Source of the DNA: DASVRA01 sp036388855
GTDB lineage: Bacteria > Pseudomonadota > Alphaproteobacteria > Caulobacterales > Caulobacteraceae
Assembly: GCA_036388855.1 (NCBI GenBank)
Contig: DASVRA010000035.1
Coordinates: 62,001-126,000 of the forward strand
Length of the DNA stretch: 64,000 bases
Direction: 5' to 3'
Both the position numbers and the translations under genes were made by a program. The notes under the pieces were generated by a model. The model worked only from the letters and a program-made list of their open reading frames with translations. It searched no databases and had not been told where the DNA came from. The number at the start of each line of letters is the position of its first letter. Within the stretch, counting starts at the first letter, position 1. Of the stretch, positions 41,779 to 51,433 are shown one piece after another.

Positions 41779-42747
41779 TCAGAAGCGGGTGGGGTCCACC
41801 GTTCCCGGGGCGTCGTAGGTGAGCGAGAGGAAGACGTCCTCCAGGTCCGGGTTTTCGGTGGCTAGGTCCTTGATCCGCACCCCGCCGCCGCGGATCGCCG
41901 CCAGCACCTCCTCCACGCTGTGCTGGGCGGCGTGGAAGGAGACCGCCAGGCTGCCGTCGGTGCGCAGCTTGCCATCGAAGCCGTTGAGGTCGGGGGTGGC
42001 GGCCAGCGGCGCCTCGGGCGTCACCACCACCGTGCGGGTGTCGAGCCGGCGGAGCAGGTTCGGCTTGGGCTCGCAGGCCACCACCTCGCCGCGGTTGAGG
42101 ATGGCGATAGTGTCGCAGAGCTCCTCGGCCTCCTCCAGGTAGTGGGTGGTCAGCACCACGGTCACGCCCTGGCGGTTCAGCTCGACCACATAGGCCCAGA
42201 GCTGGCGGCGCAGCTCCACGTCCACCCCGGCGGTGGGCTCGTCCAGGATCAGCACCGGCGGGTGGTGGACCATGGCCTTGGCCACCATCAGCCGCCGCTT
42301 CATCCCCCCCGACAACTGGCGCACATAGGCGTCCGCCTTGTCGGTCAGCCCCAGCGCGCCCAGCAGCATGGCCGTGCGCCGCTCGTTCTTCGGCACGCCG
42401 TACATGCCCGCCTGCACCTCCAGCGCCTCGCGCGGGGTGAAGAACACGTCCACCGCCAGCTCCTGCGGCACCACGCCGATCGCGGCACGGGCCTCGCGCG
42501 CCTGCCGGTCGAGGTCGCGGCCCCAGACGGTGACCCCGCCGGAGGTCTTCAGCGTGAGCCCAGCCAGGATGTTGATGAAGGTCGACTTGCCCGCCCCGTT
42601 GGGGCCCAGCAGGCCGAAGATCGAGCCTCTCGGCACCGTCAGGTCGATGCCGTTCAGCGCCGTCTTCGCCGGCGTGGCCTTGTTCGCGGGGAAGACCTTG
42701 AGCAGGCCTTTGGCCTCGATCGCGGCGGTGGGTAGCGGTGTCGGCAT
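41779..42747 (-). CDS. ABC transporter ATP-binding protein (drug/polysaccharide exporter type)
   Basis: A 322-residue ATPase with Walker A GLLGPNGAGKSTFINIL, Q loop, signature LSGGMKRRLMVAKAM, Walker B VLILDEPTAGVDVELRRQ and the H loop TTHYLEEAEELCD. The C-terminal 90 residues form an extra alpha/beta domain typical of the CcmA/YadG-type exporters (DPNGF...ENPDLEDVFLSLTYD). No permease gene is adjacent, so the partner must be elsewhere. It is transcribed away from the zinc-finger gene. Substrate is unknown. Confidence 0.88.
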   Translation of the reverse strand: MPTPLPTAAIEAKGLLKVFPANKATPAKTALNGIDLTVPRGSIFGLLGPNGAGKSTFINILAGLTLKTSGGVTVWGRDLDRQAREARAAIGVVPQELAVDVFFTPREALEVQAGMYGVPKNERRTAMLLGALGLTDKADAYVRQLSGGMKRRLMVAKAMVHHPPVLILDEPTAGVDVELRRQLWAYVVELNRQGVTVVLTTHYLEEAEELCDTIAILNRGEVVACEPKPNLLRRLDTRTVVVTPEAPLAATPDLNGFDGKLRTDGSLAVSFHAAQHSVEEVLAAIRGGGVRIKDLATENPDLEDVFLSLTYDAPGTVDPTRF

Positions 42748-42848
42748 TCGGCTCTGGCTGTGGACGGCCGCCGAATTGACCCTGCGGCGCGCAACGGCCT
42801 AGGTATGCCTGCGCCCGCCCCATTCCAAGGCGGGGCGCAGGAGCCCCC

Positions 42849-43100
42849 ATGCCGCTGGAGTCCGAAACGGCCGCCATCCCCTTCACCGATCCCCCTGAGG
42901 TGGTGCGGGTGAGGAGCCGCCGCGTCTCCTGCGACGGTGTCGGCGGGGTGCTGGGCCACCCGCGCGTCTACATCGAGCTGGGCGAAGATGGCGTGGCGGA
43001 GTGCGGCTACTGCGACCGCCGCTTCGAACTCGTGAGCGGCGAAGGCGCCGAGGACGAGGCCCTGGCGCCAGGAACCTACGAAGGCTCATCCGGCCACTGA
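42849..43100 (+). CDS. Zinc-finger (zf-CHCC) domain protein
   Basis: An 83-residue protein with the C-x-H-x-C-x2-C finger of the NDUFS6-like zf-CHCC family: VSCDGVGGVLGHPRVYIELGEDG and then ECGYCDRRFEL (about residues 28-62). In alphaproteobacteria such proteins can be accessory subunits of complex I, but this is by family only. The TGA stop shares a base with the ATG of the following SDR gene (TGATG), so the two are translationally coupled. The SDR's role does not explain the pairing. Confidence 0.88.
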   Translation: MPLESETAAIPFTDPPEVVRVRSRRVSCDGVGGVLGHPRVYIELGEDGVAECGYCDRRFELVSGEGAEDEALAPGTYEGSSGH

Positions 43101-43894
43101 TGGTCGCCGAGCGGCGCCTCTGCCTGGTCACCGGCGCCTCGGCCGGCATCGGCGCCGCCTTCGCCCGCCTCTACGCCGCCAGGGGCTACGACCTCGCCCT
43201 GGTCGCCCGCCGCGCCGACCGCCTCGAGGCGCTGGCGCGCGAGGTCGCCGACAGTTGCGGCGCCAGGGCCTTCGCCATCCCCGCCGACCTCTCCGACCCC
43301 GCCGCGCCCGCCGCGATCATGGAGGAGTTGGACCGGCGCGACCGCACTGTATCGGCCCTGGTCAACAACGCCGGCTACGGCCTCACCGGCGCCTTCGCCG
43401 TCACCCCCTGGGAGGTCCAAGCGGCGCAGATCCAGGTGATGCTCACCGCCGTCTGCGAGCTGACCCACCGCGCCCTGCCGGCGATGACCGGCCAGGGCTT
43501 CGGCCGCGTCGTCAACGTCGCATCGGTGGCGGGGCTGCTGCCCGGCACGGTGGGAGACACCCTCTACGGCCCGATCAAGTCGTTCCTGATCAAGTTCTCC
43601 CAAGGGCTCCACGCCGAACTGCGCGGCTCGGGCGTGCATGTCACCGCGCTTTGCCCCGGCTACACCTATTCCGAATTCCACGACGTCAACCACAGCCGCG
43701 GACAGCTCAGCCGCTCCACGCCCAAGTGGGCTTGGCTGACGGCGGAGAAGGTCGTCCGCGCCGGCTACGACGCGGTGGAAGCGAACCGCGCCGTCAGCGT
43801 TCCTGGCGCGGGCTACAAGGCGGTCAGCGCCGCCGCCCGGCTGATGCCGGACTCCTGGATGATGCGCTCCTCGGGCCGCTACCGGCGCCGCTGA
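43100..43894 (+). CDS. Short-chain dehydrogenase/reductase (SDR)
   Basis: A 264-residue NAD(P)-dependent oxidoreductase. It has the cofactor motif TGASAGIG, then ARRADRLEAL (basic residues after the second strand suggest NADP), NNAGYG, catalytic Ser in NVASVAG and Tyr/Lys in YGPIK. An ATG at 43100 begins MVAERRLCLVTGASAGIG; the frame upstream of it overlaps the zinc-finger gene. Substrate is unknown. The stop at 43894 is 5 bases from the first Pho box of pstS, so a separate promoter follows. Confidence 0.9.
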   Translation: MVAERRLCLVTGASAGIGAAFARLYAARGYDLALVARRADRLEALAREVADSCGARAFAIPADLSDPAAPAAIMEELDRRDRTVSALVNNAGYGLTGAFAVTPWEVQAAQIQVMLTAVCELTHRALPAMTGQGFGRVVNVASVAGLLPGTVGDTLYGPIKSFLIKFSQGLHAELRGSGVHVTALCPGYTYSEFHDVNHSRGQLSRSTPKWAWLTAEKVVRAGYDAVEANRAVSVPGAGYKAVSAAARLMPDSWMMRSSGRYRRR

Positions 43895-43898
43895 GCGG

Positions 43899-43931
43899 CT
43901 GTCACGCGGCTGTCACCCAAGCGCCTTATGG
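43899..43931 (+). promoter_or_regulatory. Pho box and -10 of the pst operon
   Basis: CTGTCAC at 43899-43905 and 43910-43916 form an 11-base-period direct repeat, the PhoB recognition pattern. A TTATGG hexamer at 43926-43931 is 9 bases downstream and would serve as the -10, since Pho boxes replace the -35. It lies between the SDR gene and pstS, so phosphate starvation should induce pstSCAB. Confidence 0.8.
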
Positions 43932-43986
43932 GCGGGTCTGCCGCCCCCGCCCGGCTGGGACATCGCGGGCCTGCACGAGGAACCGA

Positions 43987-45051
43987 ATGAGACACCTGAT
44001 CCTGTGCGGCGCGGCCGCACTCGCGCTCGTCGCCTGCAACCAGTCCGCGGGCAAGCAGGACGGCAAAGCCGCGAACGGCGCCCGCGGCGGCGCGGTGGTG
44101 CTGATCGACGGTTCCAGCACCGTCTTTCCGATCTCCGAGGCGCTGGGCGAGGAGTTCCAGAAGAGCACCGGAACCCGCGTCACCGTAGGCCTGTCGGGCA
44201 CCGGCGGCGGCTTCAAGAAGTTCTGCCGAGGCGAGACCGACATCTCCGGCGCCTCGCGCCCGGTCAAGAAGGAAGAGGTCGAGCTCTGCCGCCGAAACGG
44301 TGTCGAATACATCGAGCTGCCGGTGGCGCTGGACGCGCTGGCGGTGATCGTCAACCCCGGGAACAACTGGGCCGCCTGCGTCGATGTCGCCGACCTGAAG
44401 AAGATCTGGGAGCCGAGGGCCCAGGGCAAGGTGAAGGCCTGGAGCCAGGTGAAGGCCGGTTGGCCCAACCGGCCGCTGCAGCTGTTCGGCGCCGGCACCG
44501 ACTCCGGCACCTTCGACTACTTCACCAAGGCCATCAACGGCGAGGAAGGCGCCTCGCGCGGCGACTACACCGCCACCGAGGACGACAACGTCACCATCAC
44601 CGGCGTCGCCAACGACCAGAACGCCATCGGCTATCTGGGCATGGCCTACGCCAACGAGAACCAGGGCAAGGTCAAGGCCATCGGCATCCGCCAAAAGGAC
44701 GGCGGCTGCGTCACGCCCTCGGTCGAGGCGGCGCGCAACGCCACTTACCAACCCCTGTCACGCCCGCTGTTCTATTACGTCAGCAGGAAGAGCGCGGACG
44801 CCAAGGCGCACGTGCGTGACTTCGTGGCCTTCGCCGTGGGGCCCAGGAGCGCGGCCATGGTGCGGGAGGTCGGCTACGTGCCGCTGCCCGAGCGCGCCTA
44901 CACCCTCGCGGTCGCCAAGTTCAACGCCCGCACCACCGGCAGCTACTTCGGCGGCGGCTCCAAGGTCGGCGTCACCGTGGACGAGCTGCTGGCCGACGCC
45001 GGGGGCGGGGCGTCCAAGGCCCCCGCCGCGGCTGGCGCGGCCGGCCAGTAG
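43987..45051 (+). CDS. pstS: Phosphate ABC transporter substrate-binding protein
   Basis: Periplasmic phosphate receptor of the high-affinity Pst system. The 354-residue protein starts MRHLILCGAAALALVAC, with a lipobox (Cys17), so it is a lipoprotein. The phosphate-binding residues are in DGSSTVFPIS and GAGTDSGTFDYFT, with ETDISGASRPVKKEE and VANDQNAIGYLGMAYA between. The C-terminus is an Ala/Gly tail. ATG at 43987 follows the Pho box region; open sequence upstream to 43255 is a shadow of the SDR gene. First gene of pstSCAB. Confidence 0.96.
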   Translation: MRHLILCGAAALALVACNQSAGKQDGKAANGARGGAVVLIDGSSTVFPISEALGEEFQKSTGTRVTVGLSGTGGGFKKFCRGETDISGASRPVKKEEVELCRRNGVEYIELPVALDALAVIVNPGNNWAACVDVADLKKIWEPRAQGKVKAWSQVKAGWPNRPLQLFGAGTDSGTFDYFTKAINGEEGASRGDYTATEDDNVTITGVANDQNAIGYLGMAYANENQGKVKAIGIRQKDGGCVTPSVEAARNATYQPLSRPLFYYVSRKSADAKAHVRDFVAFAVGPRSAAMVREVGYVPLPERAYTLAVAKFNARTTGSYFGGGSKVGVTVDELLADAGGGASKAPAAAGAAGQ

Positions 45052-45095
45052 CGGCTAGAGGCGGCGTCACCCGCGCCGCCGCCGGCCCGCTCCGC

Positions 45096-46025
45096 ATGGC
45101 TTCGGAACTCTCCGAATTCGGACAGCTGAGCCGCAGCGGCGTGCTCGCCCGCGCGCGCCTGGTCGACCGCGTGATGCGGTGGGTGCTGTTCGCGTGCGCG
45201 GCGCTGTCGGTGGCGATCACCTTCGCCATCGTCTGGGTGCTGGTGTCCGAGTCCTGGGCGTTCTTCCGCCAAGTGCCGCTGGTGGACTTCCTCACCGACA
45301 CCCAATGGACCCCGGTGTTCACCAACGCCCGCTACGGCATCCTGCCGCTGCTCACCGCCTCGCTTTGGGCGGCCGGCATCGCCATGACGGTGGCCACCCC
45401 GCTGGGGCTGATCCTGTCCATCTACCTCAGCGAGTTCGCCCGCCCTGGCGTGCGCGAGGTGCTCAAGCCGATCCTGGAGCTGCTGGCCGCGGTGCCGACG
45501 GTGGTGTTCGGCTACTTCGCCTTGCTGTTCGCCACGCCCATCGCCAGGCACTTCATCCCGGGCCTGTCGGGCTTCAACCTGCTGGTGCCGGGCATCGTAA
45601 TGGGCTTCATGATCCTGCCCTACGTGGTCTCGATCAGCGAGGACGCCATGCGCGCGGTGCCAATGATGCTGCGCGAGGGCGCCTATGCGCTGGGCATGAG
45701 CCGCGCGCGCACGGCGCTGTCGGTGGTGATCCCCGGCGCCTTCTCCGGCGTGACCGCGGCCTACCTGTTGGGGTTCGCCCGGGCCATCGGGGAAACCATG
45801 GTGGTCGCCATCGCGGCCGGCCAGAACCCCAACCTCACCGGCGACCCGCGCGAGGGCGCCGCCACCATCACCGCCTACATCGCGCAGATGAGCCTGGGCG
45901 ACCTGCCGCACGGCTCGGTCGCCTACGCCACCATCTTCGCCACCGGGCTGGTGCTGTTCCTGATCACCTTGGCCTTCAACGTGTTCGGCTTCTTCCTGCG
46001 CCGCCGCTTCCGCGAGGCGTACTGA
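45096..46025 (+). CDS. pstC: Phosphate ABC transporter permease PstC
   Basis: Inner-membrane permease of the Pst phosphate importer. The 309-residue protein has an N-terminal helix (VMRWVLFACAALSVAITFAIVWVLV), five further membrane helices and the EAA-like loop LREGAYALGMSRARTALSVVIPGAFSGV. FLTDTQWTPVFTNARYGILPLL and ARAIGETMVVAIAAGQ are PstC-typical. It starts 44 bases after pstS. Its TGA overlaps the ATG of pstA by one base. Confidence 0.96.
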   Translation: MASELSEFGQLSRSGVLARARLVDRVMRWVLFACAALSVAITFAIVWVLVSESWAFFRQVPLVDFLTDTQWTPVFTNARYGILPLLTASLWAAGIAMTVATPLGLILSIYLSEFARPGVREVLKPILELLAAVPTVVFGYFALLFATPIARHFIPGLSGFNLLVPGIVMGFMILPYVVSISEDAMRAVPMMLREGAYALGMSRARTALSVVIPGAFSGVTAAYLLGFARAIGETMVVAIAAGQNPNLTGDPREGAATITAYIAQMSLGDLPHGSVAYATIFATGLVLFLITLAFNVFGFFLRRRFREAY

Positions 46026-46963
46026 TGAGCGCCGCCTCCGACGCCGCCCGCATCGACGGCCGCGCCCGGGCGCTGGTGGCCAGGACCCGCGCCGCCGACA
46101 TCGCCTTCGCGCTTTGCGGCATGCTGGTGCTGCTGATCGCCATGGGCCTGTTGATGACTCTGGTCGTCGACCTCCTGCGCGACGGTCTGGGCCGCATCGA
46201 CGGCCAGTTCCTGACCAGCTTCCCTTCGCGCCGCCCGGCGGCGGCGGGGATCCTGTCGGCCTGGGTCGGCACGGTGCTGGTGATGCTGACCACCGCCGCC
46301 CTGGCGATTCCGCTCGGCGTCGGCGCCGGGGTCTACCTCGAGGAGTACGCGCCCAAGAATCTGCTCGGCGACATCATCGAGATCAACGTTGGCAACCTCG
46401 CCGGCGTCCCCTCGATCATCTACGGCCTGCTGGCGCTCGGCCTGTTCGTCCGCGGCCTGCGCATGGGCGAGACCATCCTGGTCGGCGGCATGGTGCTGGC
46501 GCTGCTGATCCTTCCCGTCGTCATCGTCGCCACCCGCGAGGCTGTCCGCTCCGTGCCCGGCGCCCTGCGCGAGAGCGCCTTCGGCATCGGCTGCGACCGC
46601 TGGCAGGCGGTCTGGCGCTACGTCCTGCCCTCCGCCCGTCCCGGCATCTTGACCGGCGCCATCGTCGGCCTCTCCCGCGCCATCGGCGAAACGGCTCCGA
46701 TCATCACCATCGGCGCGCTGACCTTCATCGCCTTCCTCCCCCCGAGCCCGGTCCAGTCCAGCTTCCCCTTCGTCAACGCCGACTGGCTGAACTCGCCCTT
46801 CACCGTGATGCCGATCCAGATGTTCAACTGGATCTCGCGCCCGCAGGAGGCCTTCCACGTCAACGCGGCGGCTACCGGCGTGGTGCTGCTGGCGATGACG
46901 CTGGCGATGAACGGCCTGGCCATCTTCCTCCGCTACCGGCTGCGGCGGAACCTGAAGACGTGA
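46025..46963 (+). CDS. pstA: Phosphate ABC transporter permease PstA
   Basis: Second permease of the Pst importer. The 312-residue protein has six membrane helices, an N-terminal cytoplasmic stretch with an RARALVARTRAADIAF helix, the GVYLEEYAPKNLLGDIIEINVGNLAGVPSIIYGLL block (about residues 106-140) and the EAA-like loop LRESAFGIGCDRWQAVWRYVLPSARPGI. IGLSRAIGETAPIITIGAL-type sequence precedes the last loop. It starts within the last codon of pstC and is followed after 14 bases by pstB. Confidence 0.96.
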   Translation: MSAASDAARIDGRARALVARTRAADIAFALCGMLVLLIAMGLLMTLVVDLLRDGLGRIDGQFLTSFPSRRPAAAGILSAWVGTVLVMLTTAALAIPLGVGAGVYLEEYAPKNLLGDIIEINVGNLAGVPSIIYGLLALGLFVRGLRMGETILVGGMVLALLILPVVIVATREAVRSVPGALRESAFGIGCDRWQAVWRYVLPSARPGILTGAIVGLSRAIGETAPIITIGALTFIAFLPPSPVQSSFPFVNADWLNSPFTVMPIQMFNWISRPQEAFHVNAAATGVVLLAMTLAMNGLAIFLRYRLRRNLKT

Positions 46964-46977
46964 TCCAAGAGTCCCCT

Positions 46978-47796
<819 letters not shown>

Positions 47797-47800
47797 GGGC

Positions 47801-48559
47801 TCAGCGGACGTAGGATCCGGCGTTGATGTCGACCACCGACCCCGTGGCGTGGTCCGCCAGCCCTGACGCCAGGAACACCACCGTCGGCGCCACGTCCTCC
47901 GGCTCGGTCAGCCGCGCCAGCGCGAGGTCGTTCACCGCGAAGGCCTCGCCGTAGCGGTCGATGAAGTCCTGCGCCATCTCCGTGCGCGTGAACCCTGGCG
48001 CCACCACGAACGCCGTGACCCCGGTCTTGCCGAACCCGCGCGCGATTGTTCGCGTCAGCGCCACCAGTCCCGCCTTGGACGCCGCATAGGCCATGTACTC
48101 TGGCGTATCGCCCCGGAACGCCGCGCGCGAGGCGATGTTGACGATCCGCCCCGCACCCTGGCGCGCGAAATCCCGCACCGCCTCCCTGCACAGCACCGCC
48201 GCCGCCGTCAGGTTCACCGCCATGGTGGCGTCCCAGTCCCTGACCCAATCTTCCGTCGGCTGATCGAGCGGCGAGGCGACCGCTATCCCGGCGTTGTTCA
48301 CCAGCACGTCCACCCGCCCGAACCGCTCGCGCACCGCGCGCCACAGCCCCTCGGCCTCCATCGGACGCGCTAGGTCCGCCGCAAACGCCTCCGCCCCGCC
48401 CCCGATTTCCGCCGCCAGCCGCTCGGCCGCCTCCGCGCTTTTCCCGTAATGCACGGCCACTCGCGCGCCCGCCGAGGCCATGCCGCGCGCGATCGCCGCT
48501 CCGATGCCCCGGCCGGCGCCGGTGACCAGCACGCTCTTGCCTGAGAGGTCGATCTGCAT
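47801..48559 (-). CDS. Short-chain dehydrogenase/reductase (SDR)
   Basis: A 252-residue classical SDR like FabG. It has the cofactor motif TGAGRGIGAAIARG, NNAGIA, catalytic Ser (NIASRAAF), Tyr/Lys in YAASKAGL, and the C-terminal ADHATGSVVDINAGSY loop common to FabG-like proteins. FabG-like SDRs act on beta-ketoacyl-ACP, sugars or steroids, so the substrate is open. The neighbours do not suggest a pathway. The gene is convergent with pstB and lies downstream of the RTX gene and its terminator. Confidence 0.9.
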   Translation of the reverse strand: MQIDLSGKSVLVTGAGRGIGAAIARGMASAGARVAVHYGKSAEAAERLAAEIGGGAEAFAADLARPMEAEGLWRAVRERFGRVDVLVNNAGIAVASPLDQPTEDWVRDWDATMAVNLTAAAVLCREAVRDFARQGAGRIVNIASRAAFRGDTPEYMAYAASKAGLVALTRTIARGFGKTGVTAFVVAPGFTRTEMAQDFIDRYGEAFAVNDLALARLTEPEDVAPTVVFLASGLADHATGSVVDINAGSYVR

Positions 48560-48602
48560 GGCCGCGCCTTAGCAGCAGGCCGGCCGGTTCGAACAGGGCG
48601 CG

Positions 48603-48638
48603 CAAAGAAAAGCGCCCTCGGCGATAGCCGAGGGCGCC
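48603..48638 (-). terminator. Rho-independent terminator of the RTX gene
   Basis: On the minus strand an 11-bp stem formed by 48627-48637 and 48612-48622 (GCGCCCTCGGC paired with GCCGAGGGCGC, loop of 4) is followed by TTTTCTTT. It lies 26 bases after the RTX stop. Confidence 0.9.
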
Positions 48639-48662
48639 GTTCTATCTGTCGCCGACGGAGCG

Positions 48663-50060
48663 TCAGACCAGGAAATCGCTCTCCTGCACCTGGCCGTTGA
48701 CGAAGATGATCTGGTCGGCCTCGCCGTCGCCGTCCACGTCCAGCCGCACCTTGGTCTGGTCGGCGTCCGCGTCGTAACGCAGCACCGCCTCGCCGGCGGC
48801 GCCGGAGAAGCCGTCGACGAAGGTGAAGCCCTGGTCGCCGTCGCTCGTCTGGTCGGCATCGATCAGGCGCAGATCGATGATGTCGGACCCGGACTCGAAA
48901 TCGGTGATCTTGTCCCGGCCGCCGTTGTCCTCGAACAGGAACCGGTCGGCCCCGGCCCCTCCGGACAGCACATCGTCGTCCTCCCCGCCGGCGATCACGT
49001 CGAAGCCGTCGCCGCCGCGCAGGATGTCCTCGCCCGAGCCGCCGAACAGGCCATCGTTGCCCTTGCCGCCGAACAGTCTGTCGTCACCCTCGTTGCCGTT
49101 CAGGAAGTCGGCGTTGGCGCCGCCCACGAGGAAATCCTTGCCCTCGCCGCCGAAGAGCAGGTCGAAGCCGTCCCCGCCGTCCAGGCTGTCGTTGCCCTGG
49201 GAGCCGTACAGCACGTCGTTGCCGTCGTCGCCGTTCAAGGTGTCGGCGCCCTGGCCGCCGATCAGCACGTCGTTGTCGCCGCCGCCGTTCAGCTCGTCAT
49301 CGCCCTCTTCGCCGAGCAGCAGGTCCTGCCCCGCGCCGCCGAACAGCACGTCGTCGCCGTCGCCGCCGACCAGATAGTCGTCGCCGCCGTCGCCGCGCAG
49401 GGTGTCGTCGCCGGCGCGGCCGCGGATGGTGTCGTCGCCGGAGCCGCCGGTGACGCTGTCGTTGTCATCCTCGCCATCGTCGTCGTCATCGTCGTCGTCG
49501 TCGTCGCCGCCGCCGATGTCGTCGTCCTGGAGGTGCAGGTCCTCGCCGGTGATCTCGCCGTTGACCACCAGCGTCAGGTCGGCCTCGCCGTCGCCGTCGG
49601 TGTCGAACAGCACCGTGGAGGTGTCGCTGCCGGCGTCGTAGTCGAGCACGGCCTGGCCGGCCTCGCCGGTGAACTCGTCCACCAGGCGGAAGTTCTGGTT
49701 GCCTTCCTTGTTCTCGTTGGCGTCGATCTTCGACAGGTCGATCCTGTCGCCGTCGCCGAAGTCGGTGATCGTCACCGTCTGGCCGCTGGCGTCGATCAGC
49801 TTGAACCGATCGGCCCCGCGGCCGCCGGTCAGGGTGTCGTCGCCGCCGTCGCTGACCAGGATGTCCTTGCCGTTGCCGCCGGACAGGCTGTCGTCGCCGA
49901 GCCCGCCGTAGATCACGTCCTTGCCGTTGCCGCCGGAGACGGTTTCATCCTCGTCCGTCCCGTGCACGGTGTCCTTGCCGTTCTCGGAGTGGTCGTTCAT
50001 GCGCTCCTTCGCGTCGCGGTAGATCTGGGAGTTCTCGTCGTAATAGGTGTCGGTAGGCAT
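48663..50060 (-). CDS. RTX calcium-binding secreted protein, two-module
   Basis: A 465-residue acidic protein likely exported by a type I secretion system. Nine-residue GGxGxDxhx calcium repeats occupy about residues 34-80 and again about 205-370. Two copies of a serralysin-type C-terminal module follow each repeat block: GADRFKLI...ITDFGDGDRIDLSKIDAN at about 84-175, and GADRFLFE...ITDFESGSDIIDLRLIDAD at about 370-465, both ending in FV/LV-type strands. A run of ten aspartates (about 186-195) joins the modules. There is no catalytic domain, so it is probably a structural or adhesive surface protein. No T1SS genes are in the window. The ATG at 50060 starts MPTDTYYDENSQIY. Confidence 0.9.
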   Translation of the reverse strand: MPTDTYYDENSQIYRDAKERMNDHSENGKDTVHGTDEDETVSGGNGKDVIYGGLGDDSLSGGNGKDILVSDGGDDTLTGGRGADRFKLIDASGQTVTITDFGDGDRIDLSKIDANENKEGNQNFRLVDEFTGEAGQAVLDYDAGSDTSTVLFDTDGDGEADLTLVVNGEITGEDLHLQDDDIGGGDDDDDDDDDDGEDDNDSVTGGSGDDTIRGRAGDDTLRGDGGDDYLVGGDGDDVLFGGAGQDLLLGEEGDDELNGGGDNDVLIGGQGADTLNGDDGNDVLYGSQGNDSLDGGDGFDLLFGGEGKDFLVGGANADFLNGNEGDDRLFGGKGNDGLFGGSGEDILRGGDGFDVIAGGEDDDVLSGGAGADRFLFEDNGGRDKITDFESGSDIIDLRLIDADQTSDGDQGFTFVDGFSGAAGEAVLRYDADADQTKVRLDVDGDGEADQIIFVNGQVQESDFLV

Positions 50061-50193
50061 GTTCAGGGCTCCATCACGCGTGCGCCCGCCCCTAGCTGGA
50101 GCCGGCTCTGATCAAAGCCCAACCCCCGCGGATGAATACTGTTCCTACGGCAGCGCTTATAAGTAGAGAAGTAGCGGAATCTACCCCAATCAG

Positions 50194-50233
50194 GTTCATC
50201 GTGGTTAACGCTAGATGAACGGCCCGTTCATCT
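50194..50233. promoter_or_regulatory. Palindromic operator candidate upstream of rfbB
   Basis: A perfect palindrome, AGATGAACGG-C-CCGTTCATCT (50213-50233), sits in the gap between the divergent RTX and rfbB genes. A third half-site, GTTCATC at 50194-50200, is inverted relative to the palindrome's left arm and lies 13 bases from it. Three spaced half-sites suggest a repressor or activator site. Confidence 0.45.
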
Positions 50234-50306
50234 GCACGGCCGCGCGTAATCTAGTCTTCAATGATCGGGGCTGGCGGCGGGTGTGGCGGTGTTCTAGGAG
50301 GCGCCC

Positions 50307-51416
50307 GTGGGCGCGCGGTTCGCCGCCTATGGACGGGAGCGCGGGTTGAAGGTCCTGGTCACCGGGGGCGCGGGGTTCATCGGCGGGGCGGTCTGTCGCC
50401 GGCTCGTCGGCGAGACCGGCTGGGACGTGGTCAACCTCGACAAGCTGACCTATGCCGCCTGCCCCGCATCCCTCGCCGGCATCGCGGACTCCCCCCGCTA
50501 CGCCTTCGTCCAAGCCGATGTCGCTGAGCGGCATGTGGTGCGCGCCGCCTTAGAAACGCACCGTCCCGACGCGGTGATGCACTTGGCGGCGGAAACCCAC
50601 GTCGACCGCTCCATCGACTCCGCCGAGCCCTTCATCCGCTCCAACATCGTCGGGACCTGGACCATGTTGGAGGAGGCGACCCGCCACTGGCGCGGCCTGG
50701 ACGAGGAGGCCCGCGGCCGCTTCCGTTTCCTCCACATCTCCACCGACGAGGTCTACGGCTCGCTCGGCGAGGACGGCGCCTTCAGCGAGGCCACGCCTTA
50801 CGATCCCCGCTCCCCCTACGCCGCCTCCAAGGCCGCGTCGGACCATCTCGCCTCGGCCTGGTTCCACACCCACGGCCTGCCGGTGGTGATCTCCAACTGC
50901 TCCAACAACTACGGCCCCTATCACTTCCCCGAAAAGCTGATCCCGCTGGTGATCCTCAACGCGCTGGAGGGCAGGCTCCTGCCGGTCTACGGCGACGGCG
51001 GCAACGTGCGTGATTGGCTCTATGTCGAGGACCACGCCCGCGCGCTGGAGCTGATCCTCACCCGCGGGCGCCCCGGCGAGAGCTACAACGTCGGCGGCCG
51101 CAACGAGCGCACCAACCTGCAGGTGGTCGAGGCCATCTGCGACCTCGTCGACGAATTGGCCGGCCCGATCCCGGCGGGCCCCCGACGAGGCCTGATCACC
51201 TTCGTCCCCGACCGCCCCGGCCATGACCGCCGCTACGCCATCGACCCCGCCAAGCTGGAGGCCGAACTCGGCTATCGCCCGGAGACGGACTTCGATGCCG
51301 GCCTGCGCCGCACCGTCGCCTGGTACCTCCAGCGCGAGGACTGGTGGCGCCCGCTGCGCGACCGCTACGAAGGCCAGCGGCTGGGGCTGGCGCGACCGGA
51401 GCGTCGAAGCGGGTAA
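50307..51416 (+). CDS. rfbB: dTDP-glucose 4,6-dehydratase
   Basis: Converts dTDP-glucose to dTDP-4-keto-6-deoxyglucose, the second step to dTDP-rhamnose and other deoxysugars. The 369-residue protein has the Rossmann motif VTGGAGFIGGAV, LAAETHVDRSIDSAEPF, ISTDEVYGSLGE, catalytic YAASKAASDHL and CSNNYGPYHFPEKLIPL, all typical of RfbB/RmlB. GTG at 50307 is preceded by AGGAGG with 5-base spacing; a TTG at 50346 would start at LKVLVTGG. No other rml gene (rfbA, C, D) is adjacent. The C-terminus is convergent with the HicA-like gene, 17 bases away. Confidence 0.94.
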   Translation: MGARFAAYGRERGLKVLVTGGAGFIGGAVCRRLVGETGWDVVNLDKLTYAACPASLAGIADSPRYAFVQADVAERHVVRAALETHRPDAVMHLAAETHVDRSIDSAEPFIRSNIVGTWTMLEEATRHWRGLDEEARGRFRFLHISTDEVYGSLGEDGAFSEATPYDPRSPYAASKAASDHLASAWFHTHGLPVVISNCSNNYGPYHFPEKLIPLVILNALEGRLLPVYGDGGNVRDWLYVEDHARALELILTRGRPGESYNVGGRNERTNLQVVEAICDLVDELAGPIPAGPRRGLITFVPDRPGHDRRYAIDPAKLEAELGYRPETDFDAGLRRTVAWYLQREDWWRPLRDRYEGQRLGLARPERRSG

Positions 51417-51433
51417 GCGGGTCCGCGCGAAGC

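Noticed and set aside
48970..49450. Periodic DNA repeats in the RTX gene
   Set aside because: These encode the nine-residue calcium repeats; they are not a nucleic-acid element.
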